DNA of 64,000 nt from Chitinophaga jiangningensis (GTDB lineage Bacteria > Bacteroidota > Bacteroidia > Chitinophagales > Chitinophagaceae): assembly GCF_900142605.1 (NCBI RefSeq), contig NZ_FRBL01000001.1, forward strand, positions 248,001 to 312,000. The letters run 5' to 3'. Under the pieces are notes generated by a model. The model was given only the letters and a program-made list of their open reading frames with translations. It was not told the origin of the DNA and did no database searches. A program made the translations under genes and the position numbers. Shown in pieces: positions 1 through 9,188 of this stretch (position 1 is its first letter; the number at the start of each line of letters is the position of its first letter).

Positions 1-264
1 GTCACCGGGCAGGCATTGCCCGAGCTGGTCGGTAACGCCGGTGCGTTCCGGATATATTTTGATGGTAAACTCCAGGTGATCCCATTCGTTCAGGCTGGTA
101 AAGGTAAACGGGCGCTTATGGTGTTGCCATCCGGGTTTGTTTACCGCTACTTCGGTAGCCTGCCCCGGTACAAACGTATAGCCGTGTGGTTTAGCCACTT
201 TAAAACGTTTTACATCGTGTGTAACAGGTGTAACGGACAGTATTTTTACAATATGGCTTTCCAT
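1..264 (-). CDS. FAD-binding oxidoreductase (ferredoxin/flavodoxin reductase-like), N-terminal part only
   Basis: The first 88 residues, read leftward from ATG at 264, run off the window edge. The segment looks like the beta-barrel FAD-binding domain of the ferredoxin-NADP reductase family. It has VPGQATEVAV near residue 40, like the conserved PGQ strand, and RPFTFTSL near residue 60, matching the R-x-[YF]-[ST]-x-[ST] motif that holds the flavin. Such enzymes move electrons between NAD(P)H and a flavodoxin, ferredoxin or heme partner. The NAD-binding half lies outside the window, so the partner and exact reaction cannot be told. Confidence 0.75.
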   Translation of the reverse strand, partial: MESHIVKILSVTPVTHDVKRFKVAKPHGYTFVPGQATEVAVNKPGWQHHKRPFTFTSLNEWDHLEFTIKIYPERTGVTDQLGQCLPGD

Positions 265-329
265 TGACAGTAATGGTTTTTGGAGTAATAGATTAGTAAT
301 GAAATTATGAAAAATTCCGCCTTTTGCCC

Positions 330-941
330 CTATTTTCCCGAAATCATTTGTTTAAATACCGGGGAGATGAGGCCTGCCCATCTGCTGTAATCCTTACCAG
401 AAGGGTGCAGGCCATCAGAGGCTACCAGCGATGCATCACTTTTTGCTTCCCGGGTAAACGGGGTGATATCGATGTAGCGGACGTGATACTGCGCAGCGAT
501 GCGTTTGTTAGCGTCATTATATAAATCTATTTCCCGGGCAATTTGTTCGGTATTTCTGTCGGCCGCAAACGGTGTTACGCCCCAGTCGGGGATTGACAGC
601 ACTACCACCTGTGCCGCCCCTTTTTTACAAAAGCCGATGGCCTGCTGCAGTAATCCGGTGAACTCCGATTCATATTCTTCTACGCTGCGGCCGCGATACT
701 GGTTATTCACGCCGATCAGTAAACTCACGAAATCATACTGGTTTCCCTGGATTCCGGCCTGTTGGATGCCGGCTTTCAGTTCGTCGGTAGTCCAACCGGT
801 AACGGCAATGATGCGGGGCTCTTCGACTGCTATCCCGGCGGATCTTAGCTGCTGCACCGTTTGTGCGGGGAAGGATTCGGCGGCGGGCACACATTCGCCA
901 ATGGTATAGCTGTCGCCCAGGGCGAGATAAGAAAAATTCAT
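330..941 (-). CDS. SGNH/GDSL-family esterase or lipase
   Basis: A 203-residue SGNH hydrolase. Block I is GDSYTIGE with the nucleophile Ser near the N-terminus; block III is GVNN; block V is DGLHPS with the catalytic Asp and His near residue 185. These enzymes cleave ester bonds in lipids, acetylated sugars or acyl-CoA; the substrate cannot be told here. I chose ATG at 941 because the protein then begins directly with the first strand (MNFSYLALGDSY), as short family members do. An in-frame start at 1007 would add 22 hydrophobic residues that could act as a signal peptide, so a secreted form is possible. Confidence 0.85.
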   Translation of the reverse strand: MNFSYLALGDSYTIGECVPAAESFPAQTVQQLRSAGIAVEEPRIIAVTGWTTDELKAGIQQAGIQGNQYDFVSLLIGVNNQYRGRSVEEYESEFTGLLQQAIGFCKKGAAQVVVLSIPDWGVTPFAADRNTEQIAREIDLYNDANKRIAAQYHVRYIDITPFTREAKSDASLVASDGLHPSGKDYSRWAGLISPVFKQMISGK

Positions 942-1079
942 AAATGGTTGATTGGTGTTGATGCTTGTAAACAGGCAGCAAAATAGTATTAATCCTAACA
1001 TAAGCAAAAAGTTATATACAGCATCAGTTTTTAAGTTAAAACTATCAAAAACAGCCCCTGCTTTTCGGCCTAAAATGCC

Positions 1080-1087
1080 TACCTTTG
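1080..1087 (+). promoter_or_regulatory. Bacteroidota -7 promoter box
   Basis: TACCTTTG matches the TAnnTTTG box. Nineteen bases upstream is CTG, one base off the TTG of the -33 box. It lies 44 bases before the isocitrate dehydrogenase start. Confidence 0.55.
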
Positions 1088-1130
1088 CACCCGATTACAA
1101 CAATTACGTAACGCATAAAGAAACTGTTTT

Positions 1131-2399
1131 ATGCCGGGAGAAAAAATAACGATGAACAATGGACTGTTACAGGTCCCTACTCACCCAATCATCCCCTTTA
1201 TTATAGGCGACGGAATCGGTCCGGACATTTGGAACGCGAGTGTACGCGTATTCGATGCTGCGGTTGCAAAAGCTTATGGGGCTGAAAGGAAAATTGAATG
1301 GAAAGAAGTACTGGCCGGAGAGAAAGCCTTCCAGGAAACCGGCGAATGGCTGCCGAAAGCTACGTTAGATGCGCTGAAAGAGTATCTGGTATCCATAAAA
1401 GGCCCATTATCCACACCAGTTGGTGGTGGTATCCGTTCCCTGAATGTGGCTATGCGCCAGGAACTTGACCTGTATGCCTGCGTGAGACCAGTACAATGGT
1501 TCAACAAAGTGCCTTCTCCTGTGAAACATCCTGAGAAAGTAAACATGGTCATCTTCCGTGAAAATACGGAGGATATCTATGCCGGTATCGAATATATGAC
1601 CGGTACTCCTGAGTGTGAAAAACTGCTCAATTTCCTGCAGAATGAAATGGGAGTTAAAAAAATCCGTTTCCCTGAATCATCTTCACTGGGCATCAAACCT
1701 GTATCTGTAGAAGGTACTGAAAGACTGGTTCGCGCTGCAATCCTGTATGCACTCGAGCACAAACGTCCTTCTGTTACCATCGTTCACAAAGGCAACATCA
1801 TGAAATTTACCGAAGGTGGTTTCAAAAACTGGGGTTATGCCCTGGCGGAGAGAGAATTCGGTGATAAAGTGTATACCTGGGAAACCTGGGAAAAAGTGAA
1901 AAAAGATGAGGGTGAAGAAGCGGCAAACAAATCGCTGAAAGTAGCGGTGGCTGAAGGTAAACTGCTGATCAAAGATGTGATCGCCGATAACTTCCTCCAA
2001 CAGATTCTCCTCGCTCCTCAGGACTACTCCGTAGTAGCAACCCTGAACCTGAACGGTGACTACATCTCCGATGCACTCGCAGCGGCAGTAGGTGGTATTG
2101 GTATCGCTCCTGGCGGTAACATCAACTACATCACCGGTCACGCGGTATTCGAAGCTACCCACGGTACTGCTCCACGTTTTGCTAACACCAACACCATGAA
2201 CCCATCCTCTGTCATCCTCTCCGGTGTGATGATGCTCGAATACATGGGTTGGAAAGAAGCAGCTAAAATCATCGTAGACGGCCTCAGCACTGCAATCGCC
2301 CGCAAACGCGTTACCATCGACTTCTACAACCTGATGGATGATGCTACACTGGTGAAAACTTCTGAGTTTGCTGATGAGGTGATCAAACAGATGCACTAA
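1131..2399 (+). CDS. icd: Isocitrate dehydrogenase, E. coli-type (subfamily I)
   Basis: Oxidative decarboxylation of isocitrate to 2-oxoglutarate in the TCA cycle. The 422 residues align along their length with E. coli Icd (416). GGGIRSLNVAMRQ carries the substrate-binding Ser103, equivalent to the AceK target Ser113, and FRENTEDIYAG follows. The start at 1131 is supported because PGEKITMNNG aligns with GKKITLQNG of E. coli; a second ATG lies at 1152. The coenzyme pocket is unusual: positions equal to E. coli Lys344, Tyr345, Tyr391 and Arg395 are Arg349, Phe350, Ile396 and Asn400. NADP use is likely from Arg349 but not certain. A second, unrelated-subfamily isocitrate dehydrogenase follows at 2732. 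Confidence 0.93.
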   Translation: MPGEKITMNNGLLQVPTHPIIPFIIGDGIGPDIWNASVRVFDAAVAKAYGAERKIEWKEVLAGEKAFQETGEWLPKATLDALKEYLVSIKGPLSTPVGGGIRSLNVAMRQELDLYACVRPVQWFNKVPSPVKHPEKVNMVIFRENTEDIYAGIEYMTGTPECEKLLNFLQNEMGVKKIRFPESSSLGIKPVSVEGTERLVRAAILYALEHKRPSVTIVHKGNIMKFTEGGFKNWGYALAEREFGDKVYTWETWEKVKKDEGEEAANKSLKVAVAEGKLLIKDVIADNFLQQILLAPQDYSVVATLNLNGDYISDALAAAVGGIGIAPGGNINYITGHAVFEATHGTAPRFANTNTMNPSSVILSGVMMLEYMGWKEAAKIIVDGLSTAIARKRVTIDFYNLMDDATLVKTSEFADEVIKQMH

Positions 2400-2414
2400 T
2401 CGGCGCGCAAATGA

Positions 2415-2425
2415 CATCTCCCTAA
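2415..2425 (-). repeat. Dispersed intergenic word, copy 1
   Basis: CATCTCCCTAA on the plus strand (TTAGGGAGATG on the minus). The same 11-mer, or 10 of its 11 bases, recurs in five other intergenic gaps of this window. Function unknown. Confidence 0.6.
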
Positions 2426-2456
2426 ACCGAAAATGCATGCAGCCATGGCACCACGG

Positions 2457-2507
2457 CATCTCCGCGCGCAGCGCGGGTCCTGCCAGATGAGACCTTCGGT
2501 GGCATCT
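2457..2507. repeat. W-W'-W paired hairpin element I (degenerate)
   Basis: Two hairpins share a boundary word: CATCT (2457), its complement AGATG (2485), CATCT again (2503). The first has core CCGCGC-gca-GCGCGG; the second has ACC-ttc-GGT. Internal mismatches make this the weakest member of the family. It lies 58 bases after the icd stop. Confidence 0.5.
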
Positions 2508-2536
2508 ACCATACAAAAAATATCAGCTTCAGATAT

Positions 2537-2570
2537 AAGCCCTGACCTTCCCGGTCAGGGCTTACTATTT
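2537..2570 (+). terminator. Rho-independent terminator after icd
   Basis: A perfect 11-bp stem AAGCCCTGACC / GGTCAGGGCTT with a 5-base loop, followed by a T-rich stretch. It ends the transcript of the first isocitrate dehydrogenase, so the second one has its own promoter. Confidence 0.85.
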
Positions 2571-2731
2571 TAACAGCAATTGCCATCACACAAATGATTT
2601 ATGTAAATTTTACACAAAAAATTTTGCAGAAATAAAAATTGTCGTATTTTTCGTGATTATCCCTAAACAGGGACTTTGCTTGAAAAGTTGTTGTGATAGA
2701 TTTTTAATCTAATTTTTTAAAAAAACCCGAA

Positions 2732-3964
2732 ATGGCAGAAAAAATTAAAGTTGCTAATCCGGTAGTTGAGCTGGATGGAGATGAGATGACACGAATCATC
2801 TGGAAATTCATTAAGGACAAACTGATACTTCCATACCTGGATGTTGAAATCAAATATTTTGACCTGGGCATGGAGCATCGCGATGCTACAAACGACCAGG
2901 TTACTATCGATGCAGCAAACGCAATTAAAGAAGTAGGTGTTGGTATTAAATGCGCTACCATCACTCCTGACGAAGCACGTGTAAAAGAATTTAACCTGAA
3001 ACAAATGTGGAAGTCACCTAACGGTACTATCCGCAACATCCTGGACGGTACCGTATTCCGCGAGCCGATCGTAATGAGCAACGTTCCCCGCCTGGTGCCT
3101 AACTGGACTGCCCCTATCTGTATCGGTCGTCACGCATTTGGTGACCAGTACCGTGCAACCGATTTCGTAACGAAAGGTAAAGGTAAACTCACCATCAAGT
3201 TCGAAGGCGAAAACGGCGAAACACAGGAATTTGAAGTATACAACTTTAAAGGTGATGGTGTTGCCCTCGCTATGTACAATACCGACGAGTCTATCAAGGG
3301 TTTTGCACGCTCCTGCTTCAACCAGGCCCTGATGAAAAAATGGCCGCTGTACCTCAGCACCAAAAATACCATCCTGAAAAAATACGATGGCCGCTTCAAA
3401 GATATCTTCGAAGAAATCTATCAGAACGAATTCAAAGCTGAATTCGACAAAAACGGTCTGGTGTACGAACATCGCCTGATCGATGACATGGTGGCTTCTG
3501 CACTGAAATGGAACGGTAACTTTGTATGGGCTTGTAAAAACTACGATGGTGACGTTCAATCTGACACCGTTGCACAAGGTTTTGGTTCCCTCGGTCTGAT
3601 GACTTCCACCCTGGTTACGCCAGATGGTAAAACCATGGAAGCTGAAGCGGCACACGGTACCGTAACACGCCACTACCGCGATCACCAGGCTGGTAAACCA
3701 ACTTCTACCAACCCTATCGCTTCCATCTTCGCATGGACCCGCGGTCTTGAATTCCGTGGTAAACTGGATAACAACCAGGAACTGATCAACTTCTGTCAGG
3801 CACTGGAACAAGTGTGTATCGAAACAGTGGAAAGCGGTAAAATGACCAAAGACCTCGCTGTTTGTATCCACGGTAACAAAGTAGAACACGGTAAAGATTA
3901 CCTGTATACGGAAGAATTCCTGGAAGCACTGGATCAGAACCTGAAAGCAAAACTGGGTAAGTAA
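2732..3964 (+). CDS. NADP-dependent isocitrate dehydrogenase, eukaryote-type (subfamily II)
   Basis: A 410-residue enzyme resembling the homodimeric NADP enzymes such as human IDH1. It converts isocitrate to 2-oxoglutarate with reduction of NADP. ELDGDEMTRIIW opens the protein; KSPNGTIRN is the substrate loop; VPNWTAPICIGRHAFGDQYR is the subfamily signature; AAHGTVTRHYR carries Arg313 and His314, matching the human residues that hold the 2'-phosphate of NADP. It stands alone between two terminators. Together with the gene at 1131 the cell has two routes for the same step, perhaps with different coenzyme needs or expression. Confidence 0.95.
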   Translation: MAEKIKVANPVVELDGDEMTRIIWKFIKDKLILPYLDVEIKYFDLGMEHRDATNDQVTIDAANAIKEVGVGIKCATITPDEARVKEFNLKQMWKSPNGTIRNILDGTVFREPIVMSNVPRLVPNWTAPICIGRHAFGDQYRATDFVTKGKGKLTIKFEGENGETQEFEVYNFKGDGVALAMYNTDESIKGFARSCFNQALMKKWPLYLSTKNTILKKYDGRFKDIFEEIYQNEFKAEFDKNGLVYEHRLIDDMVASALKWNGNFVWACKNYDGDVQSDTVAQGFGSLGLMTSTLVTPDGKTMEAEAAHGTVTRHYRDHQAGKPTSTNPIASIFAWTRGLEFRGKLDNNQELINFCQALEQVCIETVESGKMTKDLAVCIHGNKVEHGKDYLYTEEFLEALDQNLKAKLGK

Positions 3965-4002
3965 ACCAAGATAAGTTCACCTGAAAGGTGCTTAAAATAT
4001 AA

Positions 4003-4037
4003 GCCCCGGCTAGTCAAGGACTAACCGGGGTCTTTTT
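4003..4037 (+). terminator. Rho-independent terminator
   Basis: CCCCGG-C-TAGTC, loop AAG, GACTA-A-CCGGGG, then TCTTTTT. One internal mismatch. It closes the eukaryote-type isocitrate dehydrogenase transcript. Confidence 0.85.
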
Positions 4038-4112
4038 ATATAATAACACCTTATATTTAAAAGAATGGCACCTAACACCTAATATTGCGGCTGTATTTTT
4101 CCTACCTATCAA

Positions 4113-7100
4113 ATGTCGAAGATTAGAATATTTTTGTTCCTGTGCCTTGTAATCATTGCTGCACCCACTACGCTCATTGCCCAAAAAGAGGGGAATAACT
4201 GGTTCTTTGGAAAGGGTGCAGGCATCACGTTTAACACCACGCCCGCCTCAGTAGTAAGCGGAGGCCAGATGAATTCCCGGGAAGGTGTAACCAGCCTTTC
4301 CGATGCCAACGGCCGCCTGCAATTTTACTCCGATGGGGTAAAGGTCTACGATGCCAGGCACCAGGTGATGCCCAACGGAACCAATTTGATGGGCGACAAT
4401 AGTGCCTGTCAGTCCGCCATTGCGGTGCCATGGCCCGGGCACCCCAATAAATACCTCATTTTCACGACCATGGTGAAAAAAGGAGTCCGATACTCCGAAA
4501 TAGACATGACACGCAATAGCGGATATGGTGATATCAATACCAGCGTTAAAAACGTCCCTATTCTGCCAGACAATCTGAGCACGGAAAAATTTATCATAAC
4601 AAAGCATTGCAATAATGTGGATTACTGGCTGATAACTCCCACCATGAACAGCAATAATTTTTATGTATACCTAATTTCTGCTGCCGGGGTATCTGCACCT
4701 ACCATTTATGCCACAGGCACCCCAATTCCTAACGACTATACGGCATGGGGAGCAGCAGGTATTCTCAAAGTATCGCAGGATGGTAAAATGCTGGCACATC
4801 TTCGTGGTAACCAGGTGATGCCTACCCTAAATTCATTTTGTGAAATTTTTCAGTTCAACAATCAAACCGGCGCCGTTGGCAGCGTAATCACCAGCATTGG
4901 CAACTGGAACCAGGCTTATGGTATTGAGTTTTCGCCGGACAGTAAAATATTTTACGTCACTACCGCCCTGCAACCTTATACGTTAATGCAATACGACCTC
5001 ACGGCAACAAATATTAATGCCTCCAAACTGTTGGTTTATCAAAGCACCAATGTGGCATTTGGTGCCATGCAACTTGGTCCTGATGGAAAAATTTACGTTT
5101 CAGGAGAGTCAGGCTTCAACAATGGCACACCATTCCTCAGCACCATAGAACAGCCGAATGTATTAGGCATGGGATGTGATTTCAAATACGCCTCCATGAA
5201 CCTGTCGCCAGGCATGGTACTCGTAGGTTTACCAACCATTATGACCGACTACGTATATGACGCCATGGGTATCAAATACACGGATACTTGTGTCAATAAA
5301 CCCACCACCCTTACACTGAACGCTCCAGGTACTGTAACAGGCATTAACTGGGAATTTGGTGACGGTACCACCGGTACTGGCATTGCCGCCACACACCAAT
5401 ACGCCGCGGCAGGTACCTATACCGTTACTGCGCACTATTCCGGCCCATGCAATTCCGGCACCTCCCAGGCGATCATTCAAATAAACGGACCTATTACCAC
5501 ACAACAAAAAATATCGATTTGTAACGGTGGCACCTATACGCTGCCTGATGGCGTGCAGGTAAATACTGCAGGGGTATATACCAGTGTTATCCCCCGGAAA
5601 GATGGCTGTGGCAACGATAGTACCATCATCACCACAGTGGTACTGAATGAATCGTACCAGGTGACAGTAAATGCAGAGACCTGCTTCAACACTACCTATA
5701 AATTACCGGATGGCCGTATCGTAAATACCTCCGGTGATTATACTAGTACCCTCCGCTCCATGTTCGGTTGCGATAGTATTATCAGCACGCACCTTCGCAT
5801 CTTACCACAATATAATACCCTGCAAACCCTACCCATATGCAACAATGAGCCCGTTACGCTGCCCGACGGCCGTATCGTCAGCGCCCCTGGCACTTATACC
5901 TCTGTTCTCAAAACGGTGGTCAGCAAATGCGACAGCACCATCACCACCAATGTAGTAACACAAGCCAGTCAATACCAGATAGAAGTAGTCGACACCTGCC
6001 TGCAAGCCGGTACTACATTCAAAGTGAATACTACCACTACGGCCGTCAGCTGGGATTTTGGAGATGGCCAAACCAGTACTGATATTACCGCCACCCATAC
6101 TTATGCACAATCCGGCAACTATACAGTAACGGCAGTTGCTACCGGTATTTGCTCTTCTCCCATAACCTATACGAGGAACATTACTATCCGTACCGGAAGC
6201 CGGGAAACTAAAATAATACATGTGTGTAACGGTAACGTATACACGCTCCCTGATGGTACCATCACAGGCATAGCCGGCGATTACACCACTATACTACCCA
6301 ATATTTATGGCTGCGACAGCACTATCATCACCACCGTAATTGTAAACCAGCCTTACTATTCCACGGTGGATACTACCATCTGCCGCGGCAGCACCGTGGT
6401 GCTTCCTGATGGACGTACGGTAACAGCCAGTGGCCGGTATACCAGCCATTTCCGATCACTATACGATTGCGACAGCATTATCACCACCAATATCAGCTAC
6501 CATCCGGATTATAATACCTCCGAAACCATCAATATTTGCGATGGTACCAGTTATACACTGCCCGACGGGCGCATCGTAAACACGGCTGGCGTATATACCT
6601 CCCATCTCAAAACCTATAAATTCCTTTGCGATAGTATCATCATTTCCACCGTAAATGTGATAAACGCGGTATCAGAAACATCGGCAGAAATCTGTGAAGG
6701 CACTTCCTATACATTACCCACAGGCAATACTGTCAACACTTCCGGAGATTATATTTCCATACTCAGGAGTTATCAGGGATGCGACAGTATCATTACCACC
6801 CACCTCATAGTCAACCCAACCTATAAATTCGAGGTAACAGCAGAGTTCTGTGAATCGAATGGGTATGAGCTGCAGGATGGCACGATCGTTAACAAATCAG
6901 GTACCTACGTTGTAAAACTGCAGACCTATAAGGGGTGCGACAGTATCTATATCAATCACCTAACAACAGTAAAATTTCCGGGTATCAGTCTCGGTAAGGA
7001 TAGCTGCCTGATGCCTGGCAAACCACTTATCCTGACGCCCGGGCCCGGCTTCCAGACCTATCAGTGGCATAGTGGCGAAACCACACCTTTTATAACGGTC

Positions 7101-7457
7101 ACGCATGAAGGTATGTATGCAGTACGTGTTACAAATAGCTGTGGCTCCGCAGCGGCACAGATCCGGGTGATTGCCTGCTCCCAGGAACTCTTTGTTCCCA
7201 ACGCATTTACGCCCAACGGTGATGGCAAAAATGATGTATTCAGGATCATAAATTATCACGGTCAACAGCTATTACGATTCAGCATTTATAACCGGTGGGG
7301 AGGCGAAATCTTTACCACCAATAATCCGCTGAAAGGATGGGATGGCCGCATTAACGGCATCCTGCAGGATGTGGGTGCCTATGTATATTTGATCCAATAC
7401 AAAAACCTGGAAGGACAAGAGCGGATTTTAAAAGGAACTGTTACGCTGCTTAAATAA
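4113..7457 (+). CDS. Large secreted protein with PKD domains, eight Cys-flanked repeats and a T9SS type B sorting domain
   Basis: 1114 residues. A signal peptide (hydrophobic to about residue 22, ending LIAQ) is followed by a region to about residue 390 resembling the propeller-like N-terminus common in gliding-motility cargo (NNWFFGKGAG). PKD domains lie near residues 405-455 (WEFGDGTTG) and 640-695 (WDFGDGQTS). Eight repeats of about 50 residues, with core C-x-G-x-x-YTLPDG...GxYTS...GCDSIITT, fill about 466-640 and 702-955. The end (about 1026-1114) is a CHU_C-type sorting domain with PNAFTPNGDGKNDVF and YNRWGGEIF, the tag for T9SS export and surface anchoring. Likely a surface adhesin; the ligand is unknown. 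Confidence 0.9.
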   Translation: MSKIRIFLFLCLVIIAAPTTLIAQKEGNNWFFGKGAGITFNTTPASVVSGGQMNSREGVTSLSDANGRLQFYSDGVKVYDARHQVMPNGTNLMGDNSACQSAIAVPWPGHPNKYLIFTTMVKKGVRYSEIDMTRNSGYGDINTSVKNVPILPDNLSTEKFIITKHCNNVDYWLITPTMNSNNFYVYLISAAGVSAPTIYATGTPIPNDYTAWGAAGILKVSQDGKMLAHLRGNQVMPTLNSFCEIFQFNNQTGAVGSVITSIGNWNQAYGIEFSPDSKIFYVTTALQPYTLMQYDLTATNINASKLLVYQSTNVAFGAMQLGPDGKIYVSGESGFNNGTPFLSTIEQPNVLGMGCDFKYASMNLSPGMVLVGLPTIMTDYVYDAMGIKYTDTCVNKPTTLTLNAPGTVTGINWEFGDGTTGTGIAATHQYAAAGTYTVTAHYSGPCNSGTSQAIIQINGPITTQQKISICNGGTYTLPDGVQVNTAGVYTSVIPRKDGCGNDSTIITTVVLNESYQVTVNAETCFNTTYKLPDGRIVNTSGDYTSTLRSMFGCDSIISTHLRILPQYNTLQTLPICNNEPVTLPDGRIVSAPGTYTSVLKTVVSKCDSTITTNVVTQASQYQIEVVDTCLQAGTTFKVNTTTTAVSWDFGDGQTSTDITATHTYAQSGNYTVTAVATGICSSPITYTRNITIRTGSRETKIIHVCNGNVYTLPDGTITGIAGDYTTILPNIYGCDSTIITTVIVNQPYYSTVDTTICRGSTVVLPDGRTVTASGRYTSHFRSLYDCDSIITTNISYHPDYNTSETINICDGTSYTLPDGRIVNTAGVYTSHLKTYKFLCDSIIISTVNVINAVSETSAEICEGTSYTLPTGNTVNTSGDYISILRSYQGCDSIITTHLIVNPTYKFEVTAEFCESNGYELQDGTIVNKSGTYVVKLQTYKGCDSIYINHLTTVKFPGISLGKDSCLMPGKPLILTPGPGFQTYQWHSGETTPFITVTHEGMYAVRVTNSCGSAAAQIRVIACSQELFVPNAFTPNGDGKNDVFRIINYHGQQLLRFSIYNRWGGEIFTTNNPLKGWDGRINGILQDVGAYVYLIQYKNLEGQERILKGTVTLLK

Positions 7458-7462
7458 AAAGC

Positions 7463-7495
7463 AAGAGGCCCGGAGCTTTCAATGCCGGGCCTCTT
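7463..7495. terminator. Bidirectional terminator between convergent genes
   Basis: Stem AAGAGGCCCGG / CCGGGCCTCTT with an 11-base loop, placed between the ends of the T9SS cargo gene and the L,D-transpeptidase gene. A-rich sequence on the left gives the minus strand a U tract. Confidence 0.75.
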
Positions 7496-7520
7496 ACAGG
7501 TAGCTGCACACTACTGGATA

Positions 7521-9188
7521 TTATTGTAATGATTTTCTCAACACCTTATCTTCTGCATAAATATCATCGAAGAAAATCAGCTTACCATCTCTCCCTTCTG
7601 CCGTAAAGTAACGCAGATAAATAGGAATCCTTCTGGTCAGGTCCACCTGCTTTTTCTCTCCGCGCTCAATCCATACTCTTATACTATCTCCTTTGTGGGA
7701 GGCTGTATCCATCCTCACCAGGTATTGCGACAAGCTATCCCACTGCTGTACACGTACGCAACCATGGCTCATGGCACGCATAGAGTTCTTAAACAGTCCC
7801 CTGTTATTCGTATCATGCAGATACACACTGTATTTATTCCTGAAATTGAATTTCATTATACCCAGTGAGTTATCCACACCGTCCATCTGACGAAGCACAT
7901 ATGGAAAATGATTTTTGCTGAGCTTACTCCAGTCAATGGTATGCGGGTCCACCGCATTGCCATCTTTATCAATTACTTCCAGATTTTTTGAGGCGAGGTA
8001 ACCAACATTTCGCTGAATGGCCGGCAGCATTTCTTTAAACACAATGCTGTAAGGCACACGCCAGTAAGGGAACAGCATGAAGTTGCTCATATAGGAATTC
8101 AACAACGGTGTGCGGGTACGTGGTGTACCTACGATCACGCGCGATTCCAGCATCACTTCTCCACTATCCACCACGCGCAACGTATAGCCGGGTACGTTTA
8201 CCATAATATACTCACGCGGCATGGTATCCGGCAGCTTGCGCCAGCGGTCCATGTTTATACCTGCCTGCAGCACCCAGTCTTCCGCTGTCCGGTTAAGTGC
8301 GGTGATGGTGCGTTTTCCGGCAATGCCATCCGGGTAGATATTAAATTCGTTCTGGAATTTTTTCACGGCAGTTTTTAACATTACCGTGTCCACTACCTCC
8401 ACCCCTGCCGTATCAAGGTAGCCGCCCTGCACCATTCTGTTGGCAAGCAGCTGGCGGAACAACAGTGTATCGGTATAATTGGAAGGTAGCGTATCCCAAC
8501 TCACGTCGGTATACTTCTCCCGGAAGTTTATCATGGCCTCTTTCAGGGAAAGGTAACCGGCATGTGTAGGTTCCAGTCCTTCGAAAGCAGTGCTGATACT
8601 ACCATCCTGCAATATTTGCTGTAACTTTTCCTTCAGGAAATCATCGCTGTACAGGGAATCTGCCCGGAGAGTAATGCTATCCCGTGGTCCCGCACCGTAG
8701 TGCAGATCCGAAGTCATTTTCATGAATGCATCTGAAAGCAGGATATCCACTTTTGCCCACAAGGCTGCATCTTTTTTAGCAGTGGCATCGTTTTGCAGTT
8801 GCTCAATGGCAGCATTCAGTGCTTTGGCATGGTACCTGGCTGGCGGCAACCCGATATCATAGGAATTCCGGATGTAATACATCATGGAATCCGCCAGGGG
8901 ATGCAGCTTGCCGTGGTCGGACCAGTTGGCTGCATTTTCATGTTGTTGGTAAAAATCTTCCAGCGCCTGGGGTCTGAAAGCGAGGATACTATCTTCCAGG
9001 TATCCTTCATTGTCGGAGATAAGGGACAGACGCTCTGTGATACTTTCTTTTACCACTTCATCGAGCTGTCTGACGTTGGCTACAATTTGTTTTTGCTTTG
9101 GGGCCGTGTGCTTCTTTTTATGTCCGCACGATAACAACAGTAACACTCCAGATCCACATAAAAAAACGTAAAATAAATTTTTGTTCAT
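7521..9188 (-). CDS. L,D-transpeptidase lipoprotein (YcbB/YkuD family)
   Basis: A 555-residue murein L,D-transpeptidase that makes 3-3 peptide cross-links in peptidoglycan on the periplasmic side. The start at 9188 gives a short signal peptide ending in lipobox LLSC; a longer in-frame start at 9227 would place 13 extra residues before the signal. A peptidoglycan-binding segment (VKKFQNEFNIYPDGIAGKRT) lies near residues 270-300. The catalytic YkuD domain follows, with HDTN and SHGCVRV, whose Cys near residue 478 is the nucleophile. The long helical N-terminal half is typical of the YcbB group. Single gene with its 3' end facing a terminator. Confidence 0.9.
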   Translation of the reverse strand: MNKNLFYVFLCGSGVLLLLSCGHKKKHTAPKQKQIVANVRQLDEVVKESITERLSLISDNEGYLEDSILAFRPQALEDFYQQHENAANWSDHGKLHPLADSMMYYIRNSYDIGLPPARYHAKALNAAIEQLQNDATAKKDAALWAKVDILLSDAFMKMTSDLHYGAGPRDSITLRADSLYSDDFLKEKLQQILQDGSISTAFEGLEPTHAGYLSLKEAMINFREKYTDVSWDTLPSNYTDTLLFRQLLANRMVQGGYLDTAGVEVVDTVMLKTAVKKFQNEFNIYPDGIAGKRTITALNRTAEDWVLQAGINMDRWRKLPDTMPREYIMVNVPGYTLRVVDSGEVMLESRVIVGTPRTRTPLLNSYMSNFMLFPYWRVPYSIVFKEMLPAIQRNVGYLASKNLEVIDKDGNAVDPHTIDWSKLSKNHFPYVLRQMDGVDNSLGIMKFNFRNKYSVYLHDTNNRGLFKNSMRAMSHGCVRVQQWDSLSQYLVRMDTASHKGDSIRVWIERGEKKQVDLTRRIPIYLRYFTAEGRDGKLIFFDDIYAEDKVLRKSLQ

